64,000 bases of DNA from Bacillota bacterium (GTDB lineage Bacteria; Bacillota; Clostridia; Christensenellales; Aristaeellaceae), in the NCBI GenBank assembly GCA_023444095.1, contig JAEZRP010000022.1, positions 186,001 to 250,000 on the forward strand, in the 5' to 3' direction. This document shows, in pieces, positions 46,047 through 54,977 of the stretch (within the stretch, counting starts at the first letter, position 1; every line of letters starts with the position of its first letter). The notes beneath the pieces are model-generated. The model was not told the origin of the DNA. It worked only from the letters and a program-made list of their open reading frames with translations, and searched no databases. Position numbers and translations under genes: made by a program.

Positions 46047-47387
46047 TCAATCCGTCTTGAGGTCCAGAAAGCGCGCGACGAGCATGGGATAGTAGTGCGT
46101 GTCGTACATGTGCCTGCCGCTCACGTCGGCGTAAGCCTTGTATCTTTTGCCGCGCGTGGGCGTGCCGAGGCTCGACTGGTTTTCGAGTACGACAAACTGC
46201 CGCGTGCCATCGGCGCCGACGTCCATGATGATGTACTGCGTCTCCTCCTCGTACACGATGTCCACGACCTCGCCCTCGCACAGGAAGATGCGCCCCGTCC
46301 ACTGCTCGAAGAGCTCGCAAAGGGACGGATAATCCATCTTCCACGCCTTGCGCGAATAATCGTCGATGGTGGGTTTGTAGGTGATGGAGAGGCTGATGAC
46401 GCTGTCGGCCTTTCCCTCCATGCTCGCGCGGAAGCGAACGGTGTTCTTCCCGTAGGTCGTCAGCTTCGCGATGAAGCTGAACTCCCCGGTGGAAAGATTG
46501 TTCGTGACGCTGCCGTCGACGTAATCCGTGTCCACGGTAATCATCGCGCCGGGATCGCACTTGCCGGAGATGGTGACGATGTTGGTGGAAGTGGTGGTGA
46601 GCGTGCTGGTCGAAATCTCCACGCCGATCTCCATCTGCGCGCGGTAGATGAGAATGTCCCGCCGCGCCTGCTTGTGGCCGGGGGTATCGACGATGATGGT
46701 ATACGTATTGTTGCCGATCGGATAGACGTCGACGTTGACGGAGAGCAGCCCCGCCTGGTCGACGATATCGGTCTCGTTTTTGCCGTTCACGGTCACTTTG
46801 CTGCCCGGCACCACCTGCACCTCGAGGGGGTAGAGGGAGGTGTTGACCGAAAGCTCGTCCGATTCGGGGCTGATGATCTGGATCGGGGATTCCGGCGCGA
46901 CCACCTCGAACGTCAGCGGGGGCAGGAGCTGCTTGTCGCCGCTCTGATAAACGAGCATCGCCGCGACGGTCACGTTCGCGCGCTCGACGGACTCGATGTC
47001 CGGGCCGAACCAGCCGCTGTCGGGGATCTCGAGGCGCGCCACGCCGCCGGAGAACGCGATGGTTCTGTCGAGGTCCTCGAAGAAGACGACGTCGCCGTCC
47101 CTGCCGTAATAGGTGATGGCGTGCCCGGCGCGCCCGTCGTCTAGGGTGATCTCCGTGACGGAGGGCGCGTACGCGCCGCGCGTATAAAGTCTGTTGAGCT
47201 TATAGGCGTCGATCCAGAAATAGAGCTTATAGACGCCCACGCAGACGATGGCGAGCGCCACGATCCACGAGACGACGACGATCAGGGCCCTGAGCGGATG
47301 AAACGCCCGGGTCTTTCTTTCAAAGCCGCACAGCGGGCAAATCGCCTTGCCGCGGCCGATTTCCTGGTCGCAATTGGGACAGATCAA
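46047..47387 (-). CDS. Zinc-ribbon single-pass membrane protein with a large extracytoplasmic part
   Basis: A 446-residue protein. Residues 1-24 form a zinc ribbon (ICPNCDQEIGRGKAICPLCGF), about 36-58 a membrane helix, and the remainder is beta-rich with Thr/Val strands (SVTEITLDD, QVVPGSKVTVNGKNE, TIIVDTPGHKQARRD, NIVTISGKCDPGAMITV), resembling two or more Ig-like modules, then a C-terminal domain of unknown type. Start is TTG 47387: AAAGGAGG is 8 bases upstream, and no ATG is well placed. This layout (zinc ribbon inside, Ig-like outside) is seen in Firmicute surface proteins without known function. Confidence 0.7.
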   Translation of the reverse strand: MICPNCDQEIGRGKAICPLCGFERKTRAFHPLRALIVVVSWIVALAIVCVGVYKLYFWIDAYKLNRLYTRGAYAPSVTEITLDDGRAGHAITYYGRDGDVVFFEDLDRTIAFSGGVARLEIPDSGWFGPDIESVERANVTVAAMLVYQSGDKQLLPPLTFEVVAPESPIQIISPESDELSVNTSLYPLEVQVVPGSKVTVNGKNETDIVDQAGLLSVNVDVYPIGNNTYTIIVDTPGHKQARRDILIYRAQMEIGVEISTSTLTTTSTNIVTISGKCDPGAMITVDTDYVDGSVTNNLSTGEFSFIAKLTTYGKNTVRFRASMEGKADSVISLSITYKPTIDDYSRKAWKMDYPSLCELFEQWTGRIFLCEGEVVDIVYEEETQYIIMDVGADGTRQFVVLENQSSLGTPTRGKRYKAYADVSGRHMYDTHYYPMLVARFLDLKTD

Positions 47388-47559
47388 AGCCGAGTCCTCC
47401 TTTGTGATCCTATTTATTTTCAACCCGGATCGGCACAAATCCTTCTTTGCGGGGCAGGTTAACAGAAATGCCCGGTTTCGGAAGCTCCCGTTTTTGCCAC
47501 CGGGCAATCGCCGACAGCGGAGTCGTAAGCGATTGACTGTTTTTTTACTGCGCGTTTGC

Positions 47560-47587
47560 TCGACAGCGCGGCCAACTGTGTTATAAT
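47560..47587 (+). promoter_or_regulatory. Promoter of the desulfurase-thiI-mrfA run
   Basis: TCGACA (47560-47565), 16 bases, TATAAT (47582-47587), about 20 bases before the ribosome site. Confidence 0.6.
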
Positions 47588-47615
47588 AAGATCAATATTG
47601 TGCATGGAGAAATTG

Positions 47616-48746
47616 ATGAAGGCATACCTGGACAACAGCGCGACCACGCGGCCCGACGACCGGGTGATCGAAAAAATGGCGGCGTGCATGCGCGAAGGCT
47701 ACTTCAACCCCTCGTCGGTGTACGCCCCGGCGGTCGACGCGATGCGCGCGGTGCGCGCCTGCCGGGAGGAGATCCTGAAATCCGTCCGGGGCGAGGGGTG
47801 CGCCCTGGCCTTTACCTCCGGCGGCACGGAGGCCAACAACCTCGCGGTCCTCGGCGCGGCGGAAAGACTGCGCGATCTCAAGGTCGCCGCAGTTTCGGCA
47901 ACCGAGCACCCCTCCGTGCGCGCGGCCTACGATGCGCTCGCGGCGCGCGGCGTCGACGTGCGCACAATCGGCGTCGACGAAAAGGGCGCGCTCGACTTCG
48001 AGGCGCTCGGGCAGGCGCTCGAGGGCGGCGCGAAGTTCGTGAGCGTCATGCAGGTTAACAACGAAACGGGCGCGGTCAATGACATCCGGCGCGCATCTGA
48101 AATGATCGCCGGGCGCGCGCTTTTCCACGTGGACGGCGTGCAGGGGTATCTGCGCGTGCCGTTTGACATGAAGTTCTGCGACCTCTATGTGCTCTCCGCC
48201 CACAAGATCCACGGCCCGAAGGGAATCGGCGCGCTGATTTACAGAAGCGGCGTGCGGCTCGCCCCGCGCGCCGTCGGCGGCGGGCAGGAGGAAAACCTGC
48301 GTTCCGGCACGGAGAACACCCCCGGCATCGCGGGGCTGCGCGAGGCCGCGCGGCTCATGGCCGGGTATGACCGGAGCGCGCTCATGGACGCGAAGCTTCA
48401 CATGATCGCCGCGTTCCGGAACGCCGTGCCGGACGCGCAGATCAACGGGCCTGACCCGGGGTCCGCCGCGCCGCACATCGTCAACATGAGCTTTCCCGGC
48501 GTGCGCGGGGAGGTGCTGCTGCACGCGCTGGAGGCGGAGGGCGTCTACGCCTCGACGGGCTCGGCGTGCTCGTCCAAAAAGACGAAGGTGAGCCAGGTCC
48601 TCGTCGCGATGGGCATTCCCGCCGCGCGCGCGGAAGCGGCCCTTCGGTTCAGCATCTCCCCGCACACGACGCGGGCGGAGATCGACTTTGCCGCCGAAAA
48701 ATTGGGGCAGGTCTACCCACAACTCATACGCTTTCGAAGGAGATAA
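47616..48746 (+). CDS. Cysteine desulfurase (NifS/IscS-like, paired with ThiI)
   Basis: A 376-residue class V aminotransferase fold enzyme. LDNSATTRPDDRV begins it, the PLP lysine is K197 in LSAHKIHGPKG, and the persulfide cysteine is C318 in YASTGSACSSKK. It lies three bases before thiI, as NifZ-ThiI do in Bacillus subtilis, where this desulfurase supplies sulfur for 4-thiouridine in tRNA. ATG 47616 has GGAG upstream, better placed than ATG 47604. Second desulfurase-type gene in the window; the one at 1-994 is only distantly similar. Confidence 0.93.
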   Translation: MKAYLDNSATTRPDDRVIEKMAACMREGYFNPSSVYAPAVDAMRAVRACREEILKSVRGEGCALAFTSGGTEANNLAVLGAAERLRDLKVAAVSATEHPSVRAAYDALAARGVDVRTIGVDEKGALDFEALGQALEGGAKFVSVMQVNNETGAVNDIRRASEMIAGRALFHVDGVQGYLRVPFDMKFCDLYVLSAHKIHGPKGIGALIYRSGVRLAPRAVGGGQEENLRSGTENTPGIAGLREAARLMAGYDRSALMDAKLHMIAAFRNAVPDAQINGPDPGSAAPHIVNMSFPGVRGEVLLHALEAEGVYASTGSACSSKKTKVSQVLVAMGIPAARAEAALRFSISPHTTRAEIDFAAEKLGQVYPQLIRFRRR

Positions 48747-48749
48747 AGG

Positions 48750-49892
48750 ATGCGAAAGGTGCTACTGGTGCGGTTCGGAGAGGTCTATTTGAAAGGTCTC
48801 AACCGCTCGAGCTTTCTAAAAATACTCACCGACAACGTGAAAAAGGCGATCAAGCCCGTGGGCGGGAAGGCGTGGCTCGCGGATTCGCGCATCTACGTTT
48901 CGGACATCGAGGACATGGACGACTGCGTTTCGCGCGTCACGAAGGTGTTCGGCATCTACTCGGTGAGCCCGGCGTACGAGCTCGACAAGGATTTCGAGGA
49001 GATCGCGGCCGCGTGCGTCGAGATGGCGAAGGGTTTGAAGGGTACGTTCAAGGTCTTCGCGCGCCGCTCGGACAAGAGATTCCCCGTCAACTCCATGGAC
49101 ATGGCGGTTGAGATCGGCGGGCGGATCCTCGACGCGAACCCGAATCTGACGGTCGACGTCCACAAGCCTGCGCACAGGATCTCCATCGAGGTGCGCGACA
49201 TGGCCTACGTCTACACGGGCGAGATCATGGCGGCGGGCGGACTTCCCATGGGAACCGGCGGCAAGGCGGCGCTCCTCTTGTCGGGCGGCATCGACAGCCC
49301 CGTCGCGGGCTACCAGCTCATGCGGCGCGGCGTCCGGCTGTGCGCCGTTCACTTCATGTCCCCGCCGTACACGGGCGAGCTGGCGCGGGAGAAGGTGCTC
49401 TCGCTCGCGAAGATCCTTACGAACTACGCGGGCGGCATGCGCGTGTATCTGGTGCCGTTCACGAAGATTCAGCTCGCCATCCACGAACAATGCCCGGACG
49501 ATCTGGGCACCGTCATCGGTCGGCGGTTCATGATGCGCATCGCGTGCAAACTGGCGCGCGACTTCGGCGCGCAGGCGCTCGTCACGGGCGAATCGCTCGG
49601 GCAGGTGGCGAGCCAGACCATGGAGGCCATCGGCTGCACCGACGCGGTGTGCGACATGCCCGTTTTCCGGCCGCTCATCGGGCTTGACAAGATCGAGATC
49701 ATCCATATCGCCGAAAAAATCGGCACGTATGAAACCTCGATCCTGCCCTACGAGGACTGCTGCACCGTGTTCACCCCCCGCCACCCCGTGACGCACCCGA
49801 AGGTACAGACGATGCCGAACGCGGAATCGAAGCTGGATATCGACGCGCTCGTCGACGAGGCGGTCGCGAACGTCGAGACGGTCATCCTTTAG
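48750..49892 (+). CDS. thiI: tRNA 4-thiouridine synthetase ThiI
   Basis: A 380-residue ThiI without the C-terminal rhodanese domain found in E. coli, the usual short Gram-positive form. The N-terminal ferredoxin-like and THUMP domains occupy about 1-165 (VRFGEVYLKGLNR, THUMP segment FKVFARRSDKRFP); the PP-loop ATPase has LLLSGGIDSPVAGYQLMRRG (about 175-194). It adenylates U8 of tRNA; sulfur comes from the desulfurase directly upstream. It is followed by mrfA after only two bases. Confidence 0.95.
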   Translation: MRKVLLVRFGEVYLKGLNRSSFLKILTDNVKKAIKPVGGKAWLADSRIYVSDIEDMDDCVSRVTKVFGIYSVSPAYELDKDFEEIAAACVEMAKGLKGTFKVFARRSDKRFPVNSMDMAVEIGGRILDANPNLTVDVHKPAHRISIEVRDMAYVYTGEIMAAGGLPMGTGGKAALLLSGGIDSPVAGYQLMRRGVRLCAVHFMSPPYTGELAREKVLSLAKILTNYAGGMRVYLVPFTKIQLAIHEQCPDDLGTVIGRRFMMRIACKLARDFGAQALVTGESLGQVASQTMEAIGCTDAVCDMPVFRPLIGLDKIEIIHIAEKIGTYETSILPYEDCCTVFTPRHPVTHPKVQTMPNAESKLDIDALVDEAVANVETVIL

Positions 49893-49894
49893 AT

Positions 49895-52159
49895 ATGGAC
49901 GTACGCGAATACATTGAAAAACTGAAGAACGACCCGGAGTTCATGAAAAACGTCACGAACTGGCGGGTGGTACCCGCGCGGGAAGCGGCGCACGCCGACT
50001 TCCCCGCGTCGCTCGACCCGCGCATCGTGGACGTGCTTCAATCGCGCGGGATTCATCGGCCCTATGTCCACCAGTCGCGCGCCATCGGCGCGGCGCTCGC
50101 GGGACGGGACTTCGTGGTCGTCACGCCCACGGCATCCGGGAAGACGCTCTGCTACAACGTGCCGGTTCTCGACGCCATTTTGAAGGACGACGCGGCGCGC
50201 GCCCTGTACCTGTTCCCTACCAAGGCGCTCTCGAGCGATCAGGTGGCGGAGCTTTACTCCATGATCGAAAAGATGGGCGCGGACATCAAGGCGTACACCT
50301 ACGACGGGGACACCCCCGCCGCCGCACGCACCGCCGTCCGTCAGGCCGGGCACGTGGTGGTCACGAACCCGGACATGCTCCATCAGGGCATACTGCCCCA
50401 CCACGCCAAGTGGGTGAAGCTGTTTGAGAACCTCAAATACGTCGTGATCGACGAGATCCACGCGTACACGGGCGTGTTCGGCTCGAACTTGGCTAACGTC
50501 GTGAGAAGGCTTCTGCGCATCTGCGCGTTCTACGGGGCGAAGCCCACGTTCATCTGCTGCTCCGCGACGATCCAAAACCCGAAGGCGCTCGCGGAGACCA
50601 TGACGGGCCGCGAGATGCTCCTCATCGACGAAAACGGCGCGCCCGCGGGCGAGCGGCACGTGATCTTCTATAACCCGCCCGTGGTGAACGCCCAGCTCGG
50701 CATCCGCGCGGGCGCGATCCCGGAGACCCGGAACATCGCCGCTTCGCTGCTTCGGAACAACGTCTCGCACATCGTGTTCGCGCGCGCGCGGCTGACGGTC
50801 GAGGTGCTGGTCCGCTACCTCAAGGATATGGTACGCGATCCGCTCGGCAACGCGGGCCGCGTGCGCGGCTACCGGGGCGGCTACCTCCCCACCCAGCGGC
50901 GCGAGATCGAGCGCGAACTGCGCGCGGGAAAGATCACGTCCATCATCTCGACGAACGCGCTCGAGCTCGGCATCGACATCGGTCAGCTCGACGCGTGCGT
51001 GCTGTGCGGCTATCCCGGCACCATCGCCTCCACCTGGCAGCAGGCCGGGCGCGCGGGCAGGCGGGGCTCCGCGTCGCTTCTCATCATCGTGGCGACATCG
51101 AGCCCGCTCGACCAGTACATGATCTCTCACCCCGACTACTTCTTCGGGCGCTCGCCGGAGAACGCGCTCATCAATCCCGAGAACCTCTACATCCTCATGA
51201 ACCACCTGAAGTGCGCGGCGTACGAGCTGCCCTTCGACGAGGGCGAGCAGTTCGCGGGCAACGAGGACACGGGCGAGCTTCTTACATATCTCACGGAGGA
51301 GAACATCCTGCGCGAGGTCGGCGGGCGGTACTACTGGATGGCGGAAGAATTTCCGCAGGCGGGAATCAACCTGCGCTCGGCGTCCGACCAGAACTTTTTG
51401 ATCGTCGACATCACAAACCCAAAGAAGCATAAAATCATCGGCGAGATGGACCGGTTTACGGTGCCGATGCTTCTTCACCAGTACGCCATCTACATGCACG
51501 AGGGGCGGCAGTACCAGGTGGAAGAGCTCGACTTCGACGACAAGAAGGGGTACGTGCGCGAGGTGGACGTGGGCTACTACACCGACGCGAACCTCACGAC
51601 CTCCCTGAAGGTCATCGACCAGTTTGAGGAGGAGCCGTCCGGCGCGCTCACCCGCGCGCGGGGCGAGGTGCTCGTCTCCACCATGGTAACGCTCTTTAAA
51701 AAGATCAAGTTCGACACCCACGAGAATTTGGGCTGGGGCCCCGTGACGCTCCCGGAGCTGGAGATGCACACGACCGCCTGCTGGTGGACGCTCCCGGACG
51801 GCATGGAGCACCGCTACGGCAAGGAAGCGCTCAAGGGCGCGATGGTGGGGCTCGCGAACGTTCTGCGCGGCATCGTGCCCGCGCACCTCATGTGCGCGCC
51901 GCAGGACATCTCGGTGGTGTATCACGTGCGCGACCCGTTCACGGACAAGCCGACCATCTACCTCTACGACGGCGTGCCCGGCGGCATCGGGCTCTCCGAC
52001 AAGGTGTACGAGATGGACAAAACCTTGCTCGCTACGGCGCGGGACGTCTTGAAATCCTGCCCGTGCCCGGACGGCTGCCCAAGCTGCGTGGGCGTGGCGG
52101 CGGGCGGCGGCGCAAAATTCACGCTGATCCGCATCCTCGACGAGCTCCTGGCGAACTGA
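49895..52159 (+). CDS. mrfA: MrfA-like DEAD/DEAH helicase with DUF1998
   Basis: A 754-residue superfamily 2 helicase. Walker A is TPTASGKT (about 75-83), motif II is DEIH, motif III is CSATIQNP, and GYPGTIASTWQQAGRAGRRG is motif VI. The C-terminal DUF1998 domain ends in the four-cysteine cluster CPCPDGCPSCVG (about 718-729), which binds zinc. This is the YprA/MrfA family, which in Bacillus subtilis repairs mitomycin C damage together with the exonuclease MrfB. No mrfB lies next to it here; instead a 2H phosphoesterase, a HAD-like protein and a YcaQ-type glycosylase follow closely. Confidence 0.92.
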   Translation: MDVREYIEKLKNDPEFMKNVTNWRVVPAREAAHADFPASLDPRIVDVLQSRGIHRPYVHQSRAIGAALAGRDFVVVTPTASGKTLCYNVPVLDAILKDDAARALYLFPTKALSSDQVAELYSMIEKMGADIKAYTYDGDTPAAARTAVRQAGHVVVTNPDMLHQGILPHHAKWVKLFENLKYVVIDEIHAYTGVFGSNLANVVRRLLRICAFYGAKPTFICCSATIQNPKALAETMTGREMLLIDENGAPAGERHVIFYNPPVVNAQLGIRAGAIPETRNIAASLLRNNVSHIVFARARLTVEVLVRYLKDMVRDPLGNAGRVRGYRGGYLPTQRREIERELRAGKITSIISTNALELGIDIGQLDACVLCGYPGTIASTWQQAGRAGRRGSASLLIIVATSSPLDQYMISHPDYFFGRSPENALINPENLYILMNHLKCAAYELPFDEGEQFAGNEDTGELLTYLTEENILREVGGRYYWMAEEFPQAGINLRSASDQNFLIVDITNPKKHKIIGEMDRFTVPMLLHQYAIYMHEGRQYQVEELDFDDKKGYVREVDVGYYTDANLTTSLKVIDQFEEEPSGALTRARGEVLVSTMVTLFKKIKFDTHENLGWGPVTLPELEMHTTACWWTLPDGMEHRYGKEALKGAMVGLANVLRGIVPAHLMCAPQDISVVYHVRDPFTDKPTIYLYDGVPGGIGLSDKVYEMDKTLLATARDVLKSCPCPDGCPSCVGVAAGGGAKFTLIRILDELLAN

Positions 52160-52174
52160 AGAAAGGGGAAAGAC

Positions 52175-52669
52175 ATGGCCGACGAGGTGAGATTGTATGT
52201 GCTTGCGGAGTTTGATCCGCGCACGGAGGCGAGACTTTCGAACTACCGCGACGTGATGATCGGCGCGGGCTATGTCGGCACGCAGACCGTCGGCATCAAC
52301 AATCACGTCACCCTCGGCACCTTCGATCTCGACGAGCGGGAGGCGCTCGTCGAGCGCATCCGGCGCGAGCGGGGCGGGGCGGCGATCCCCGTTCGGTTCG
52401 AGGGCTCCGGGACGTTCGGGGACCGGGTGCTGTTCCTCCGGCCGGAGGAAACGGAGGCGCTTGCCGCGCTGCACGCGCGGTTTGACGACGGGGGCGACTG
52501 GGTGCCGCACTGCACCATGTACCTTTCGGAGGAGGGCGGCGTCTCGCCCGCGCGCAGATACCTCGATTCGCTGTTTTTGCCGTTCGAGGGCACAATCACG
52601 CGCCTCTCGCTCTACGAGTTCTTTCCCTCTCGCTTCATCGAGGCGGCCGATTTGAAGGAGAAGGCGTAA
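52175..52669 (+). CDS. 2H phosphoesterase (2'-5' RNA ligase-like)
   Basis: A 164-residue protein with the two HxT motifs that define the 2H superfamily: NHVTLGTF (about 48-55) and PHCTMYL (about 111-117). The pairing of the two motifs about 60 residues apart is normal for 2'-5' RNA ligase/cyclic phosphodiesterase-like proteins. GAAAGGGG precedes the ATG. It lies 15 bases after mrfA and shares one base with the next gene. Substrate may be a cyclic phosphate or an RNA/nucleotide end; unknown. Confidence 0.82.
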   Translation: MADEVRLYVLAEFDPRTEARLSNYRDVMIGAGYVGTQTVGINNHVTLGTFDLDEREALVERIRRERGGAAIPVRFEGSGTFGDRVLFLRPEETEALAALHARFDDGGDWVPHCTMYLSEEGGVSPARRYLDSLFLPFEGTITRLSLYEFFPSRFIEAADLKEKA

Positions 52670-53109
52670 TGCGCGAAGCGCTTCTCGTGTTCGTCGACGG
52701 CACGATCGCGGACGACCGGCACAGGCTGCCCCTTCTCGGCACGGAAGCGTTCAATCTGCCTGAAAACCTGCTCGCGGACGGTGCCGTTCCGGGAAGCGCC
52801 GCGTGCCTCGCGTCGCTTTCGTGCCGCCGCGAGATCGTCTATGTCGGCGCGCGCGATCCGTCGCTTACCGCGCTCACCCGGGCGTGGCTCTCTCAAAACG
52901 GATTCCCCGACGGGGAGGTGCTTCTCGGGAGGACGTACGAGGAGCGGCTCGCCTTTTCGCGGGAGGCGGCTGTGCGCCACGCGTTTGTCGCGGGAATTGG
53001 CGACCGTTGGGACGATTCCGCGCTACATCAGGAACTGGGCATCCGCTCGATCATCGTCCGGGAATACGAGGGCGACTGGGCGTCCGTCGGGAGGTGGCTG
53101 GGTGCTTGA
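52669..53109 (+). CDS. HAD-like protein lacking the nucleophile aspartate
   Basis: A 146-residue small HAD-fold protein. The N-terminal motif reads LLVFVDGTIAD, so the first aspartate of the catalytic DxDGT is replaced by phenylalanine; the later blocks VGARDPSLTALTRAWLSQNGFPDGEVLLG and GIGDRWDDSALHQELGI look like motifs II and IV. Without the nucleophile it is unlikely to be a normal phosphatase and may be a binding or structural protein. It begins in a TAATG junction with the 2H gene and overlaps the next gene by eight bases. Confidence 0.6.
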   Translation: MREALLVFVDGTIADDRHRLPLLGTEAFNLPENLLADGAVPGSAACLASLSCRREIVYVGARDPSLTALTRAWLSQNGFPDGEVLLGRTYEERLAFSREAAVRHAFVAGIGDRWDDSALHQELGIRSIIVREYEGDWASVGRWLGA

Positions 53110-54280
53110 AATCACGTCCGCGCAGGCGCGCGCCTTTCTGATCCATTTGCATTTTCACGACGCGCGCAACGACCGGGCCGATCCGGTCGACGCGCTCATC
53201 GCGCACGTCAAACGGCTCGGCTGCGTGCAATACGATCCGCTCGACGTGGTGGGGAGAAATCCCGACCTCGTCCTTCAGTCGCGCATCGCGCATTACAGGC
53301 CGGAGATGCTCTACGAGGCGCTGTACGGGCGGCGCGCGCTTTTTGAGGGCTTTGACAAGAACCTCGCCATCTATCCCGCCGAGGACTTCCCCCGCTTCGC
53401 GCGCGCGCGGCGGGACATCTTCCGCTGGTACCAGGACGACGGCGCGATCCAGGCGGCGCTCTCGGGCGTTCTCGCGGAGGTGGAGGCGCGCGGCGAACTC
53501 TGCTCGGACGACATCCTTGGGCTCGACGAGAAGGTGCGCTGGCCGTGGGGCCCGACGAAGCTCGGGCGCGCCGCGCTCGAGACGCTCTGGATGGAAGGAA
53601 GGCTCGCGCTCAGCAAACGAATCGGCGCGCGCAGGTACTTCGACCTCATCGGGCGTTGCCTGCCGGAAAGGGTCCACGCGGCCCCAGACCCGCTCGAGAC
53701 GGAGGCGGACTATTGCCAGTGGCACTTCGCCCGGCGCGTGCGCTCCGTTGGCATGCTGACCGGCGGCGCGAGCGACGCGTTCCTCGGAACCGGCATGAAG
53801 GCCGCCGCGCGGAACGAGGCGCTCGCCGCACTCGAGGCAAACGGGACGCTTTTGCCGGTCATGATCGGGGATCTGAAGCGAAAGGTCTATGTCTCCGCGC
53901 TGGACGAGGAAGTACTGAACCTGTCCACACGCGCGCGGCCCACGCCCGTCGCCCGCGTGATCGCGCCGCTCGACAACCTCATCTGGGATCGGAAGCTCAT
54001 TGCGTGGCTGTTCGGCTTCGAGTACCGCTGGGAGGTGTACGTGCCGAAGGATCAGCGCAGGTACGGCTATTACGTTTTGCCGATCCTGTGCGGCGACCGG
54101 TTCGTCGCGCGCGTGGAACCCGCGCACTTCCGGGGCGGGACGCTTGAAATCAGGAAACTCTGGTGGGCGGAAGGAGCCGACCCGGCGGAATGCGAAAAGC
54201 CGCTCGCCGATTGTCTGGACCGCTTCTGCGCATACCTCGGCGCGGACGGCTGGATGATCGACGAGACGATCCCGGAATGA
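53102..54280 (+). CDS. YcaQ/AlkX-like crosslink-repair DNA glycosylase
   Basis: A 392-residue winged-helix protein of the HTH_42 family. The catalytic QxD triad of the YcaQ (AlkX) branch is visible as Q43-Y-D45 in LGCVQYDPLDVVGRN; AlkZ members have QxQ instead. LDNLIWDRKLIAWLFGFEYRWEVYVPKDQRRYGYYVLPILCGDRFVARVEP is the conserved C-terminal block. Known members unhook interstrand DNA crosslinks and excise bulky N-alkyl adducts. Start is GTG 53102 with GGGAGG 6 bases upstream. Last gene of the run that begins with the cysteine desulfurase; together with mrfA it suggests resistance to crosslinking agents. Confidence 0.9.
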   Translation: MLEITSAQARAFLIHLHFHDARNDRADPVDALIAHVKRLGCVQYDPLDVVGRNPDLVLQSRIAHYRPEMLYEALYGRRALFEGFDKNLAIYPAEDFPRFARARRDIFRWYQDDGAIQAALSGVLAEVEARGELCSDDILGLDEKVRWPWGPTKLGRAALETLWMEGRLALSKRIGARRYFDLIGRCLPERVHAAPDPLETEADYCQWHFARRVRSVGMLTGGASDAFLGTGMKAAARNEALAALEANGTLLPVMIGDLKRKVYVSALDEEVLNLSTRARPTPVARVIAPLDNLIWDRKLIAWLFGFEYRWEVYVPKDQRRYGYYVLPILCGDRFVARVEPAHFRGGTLEIRKLWWAEGADPAECEKPLADCLDRFCAYLGADGWMIDETIPE

Positions 54281-54321
54281 GAAAAGCCGTTACAGAAGCC
54301 TAGATCCATCGCCGTTTCCAC

Positions 54322-54359
54322 AGAAAATCCGGCCCCCGCGCACCCGCGAGGGCCGGATT
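54322..54359 (-). terminator. Terminator of the mntP operon
   Basis: AATCCGGCCC (54326-54335) pairs with GGGCCGGATT (54350-54359); a T run follows on the minus strand. It could also serve the convergent glycosylase gene. Confidence 0.8.
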
Positions 54360-54388
54360 CCGTTCTCTTCCCGCATCAGCACGATTGG

Positions 54389-54967
54389 TCAGCCAAACCA
54401 CCCGATCCCCTCGAGCAGGATCTTGAGCCCCACGAGGAAGAGCATCACGCCGCCCACGATCTGTGCCTTGGCGCGGAAGCGCGTGCCGAAGAGGTTGCCG
54501 ATCGCCACGCCGCCGAAGGAGATCGCGAACGTCGTCGCGCCGATGATGAGCGCGGAGGGCACGATCCGAACCGACGGATCGAGCCCGAACGTCACGCCGA
54601 CGGCCAGCGCGTCGATGGAGGTCGCGACCGCGAGCACGGTGAGCGTCTTGAGGCGCATGTCGACGACCTCGCACGCGTCGCCGCCCTCCTTGACCTCCCG
54701 AAGCGCGTCGTAGATCATCTTCCCGCCGATAAAGCCGAGCAGCGCAAACGCGATGTAGTGGTCGATCGAGTCCACATGGCCCTCGAAGAACCGCCCGAGC
54801 CACCAGCCGACGGCGGGCATGAGCGCCTGAAAGCCGCCGAAGAACAGCGAGATGACCACCGCCTGCCGGTAGTCGATCTTGCGCATCCTGAGTCCCGCGC
54901 AGATCGCCACCGCGAACGCGTCCATGGAGAGCGAGATACCGATCAGAATAATGTCAACAAAACTCAT
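54389..54967 (-). CDS. mntP: Manganese efflux pump MntP
   Basis: A 192-residue membrane protein of six helices. The two ion-binding motifs ISLSMDAFAVAIC (about 11-23) and VATSIDALAVGVTFG (about 112-126) mark the two inverted halves of MntP. It exports Mn2+. No riboswitch lies upstream, unlike E. coli mntP; it is downstream of a TetM-like gene after 10 bases and shares its message, with AAGGGTGAT as ribosome site. The window thus has two Mn2+-related exporters, only one of which is riboswitch-controlled. Confidence 0.94.
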   Translation of the reverse strand: MSFVDIILIGISLSMDAFAVAICAGLRMRKIDYRQAVVISLFFGGFQALMPAVGWWLGRFFEGHVDSIDHYIAFALLGFIGGKMIYDALREVKEGGDACEVVDMRLKTLTVLAVATSIDALAVGVTFGLDPSVRIVPSALIIGATTFAISFGGVAIGNLFGTRFRAKAQIVGGVMLFLVGLKILLEGIGWFG

Positions 54968-54977
54968 TCAATCACCC

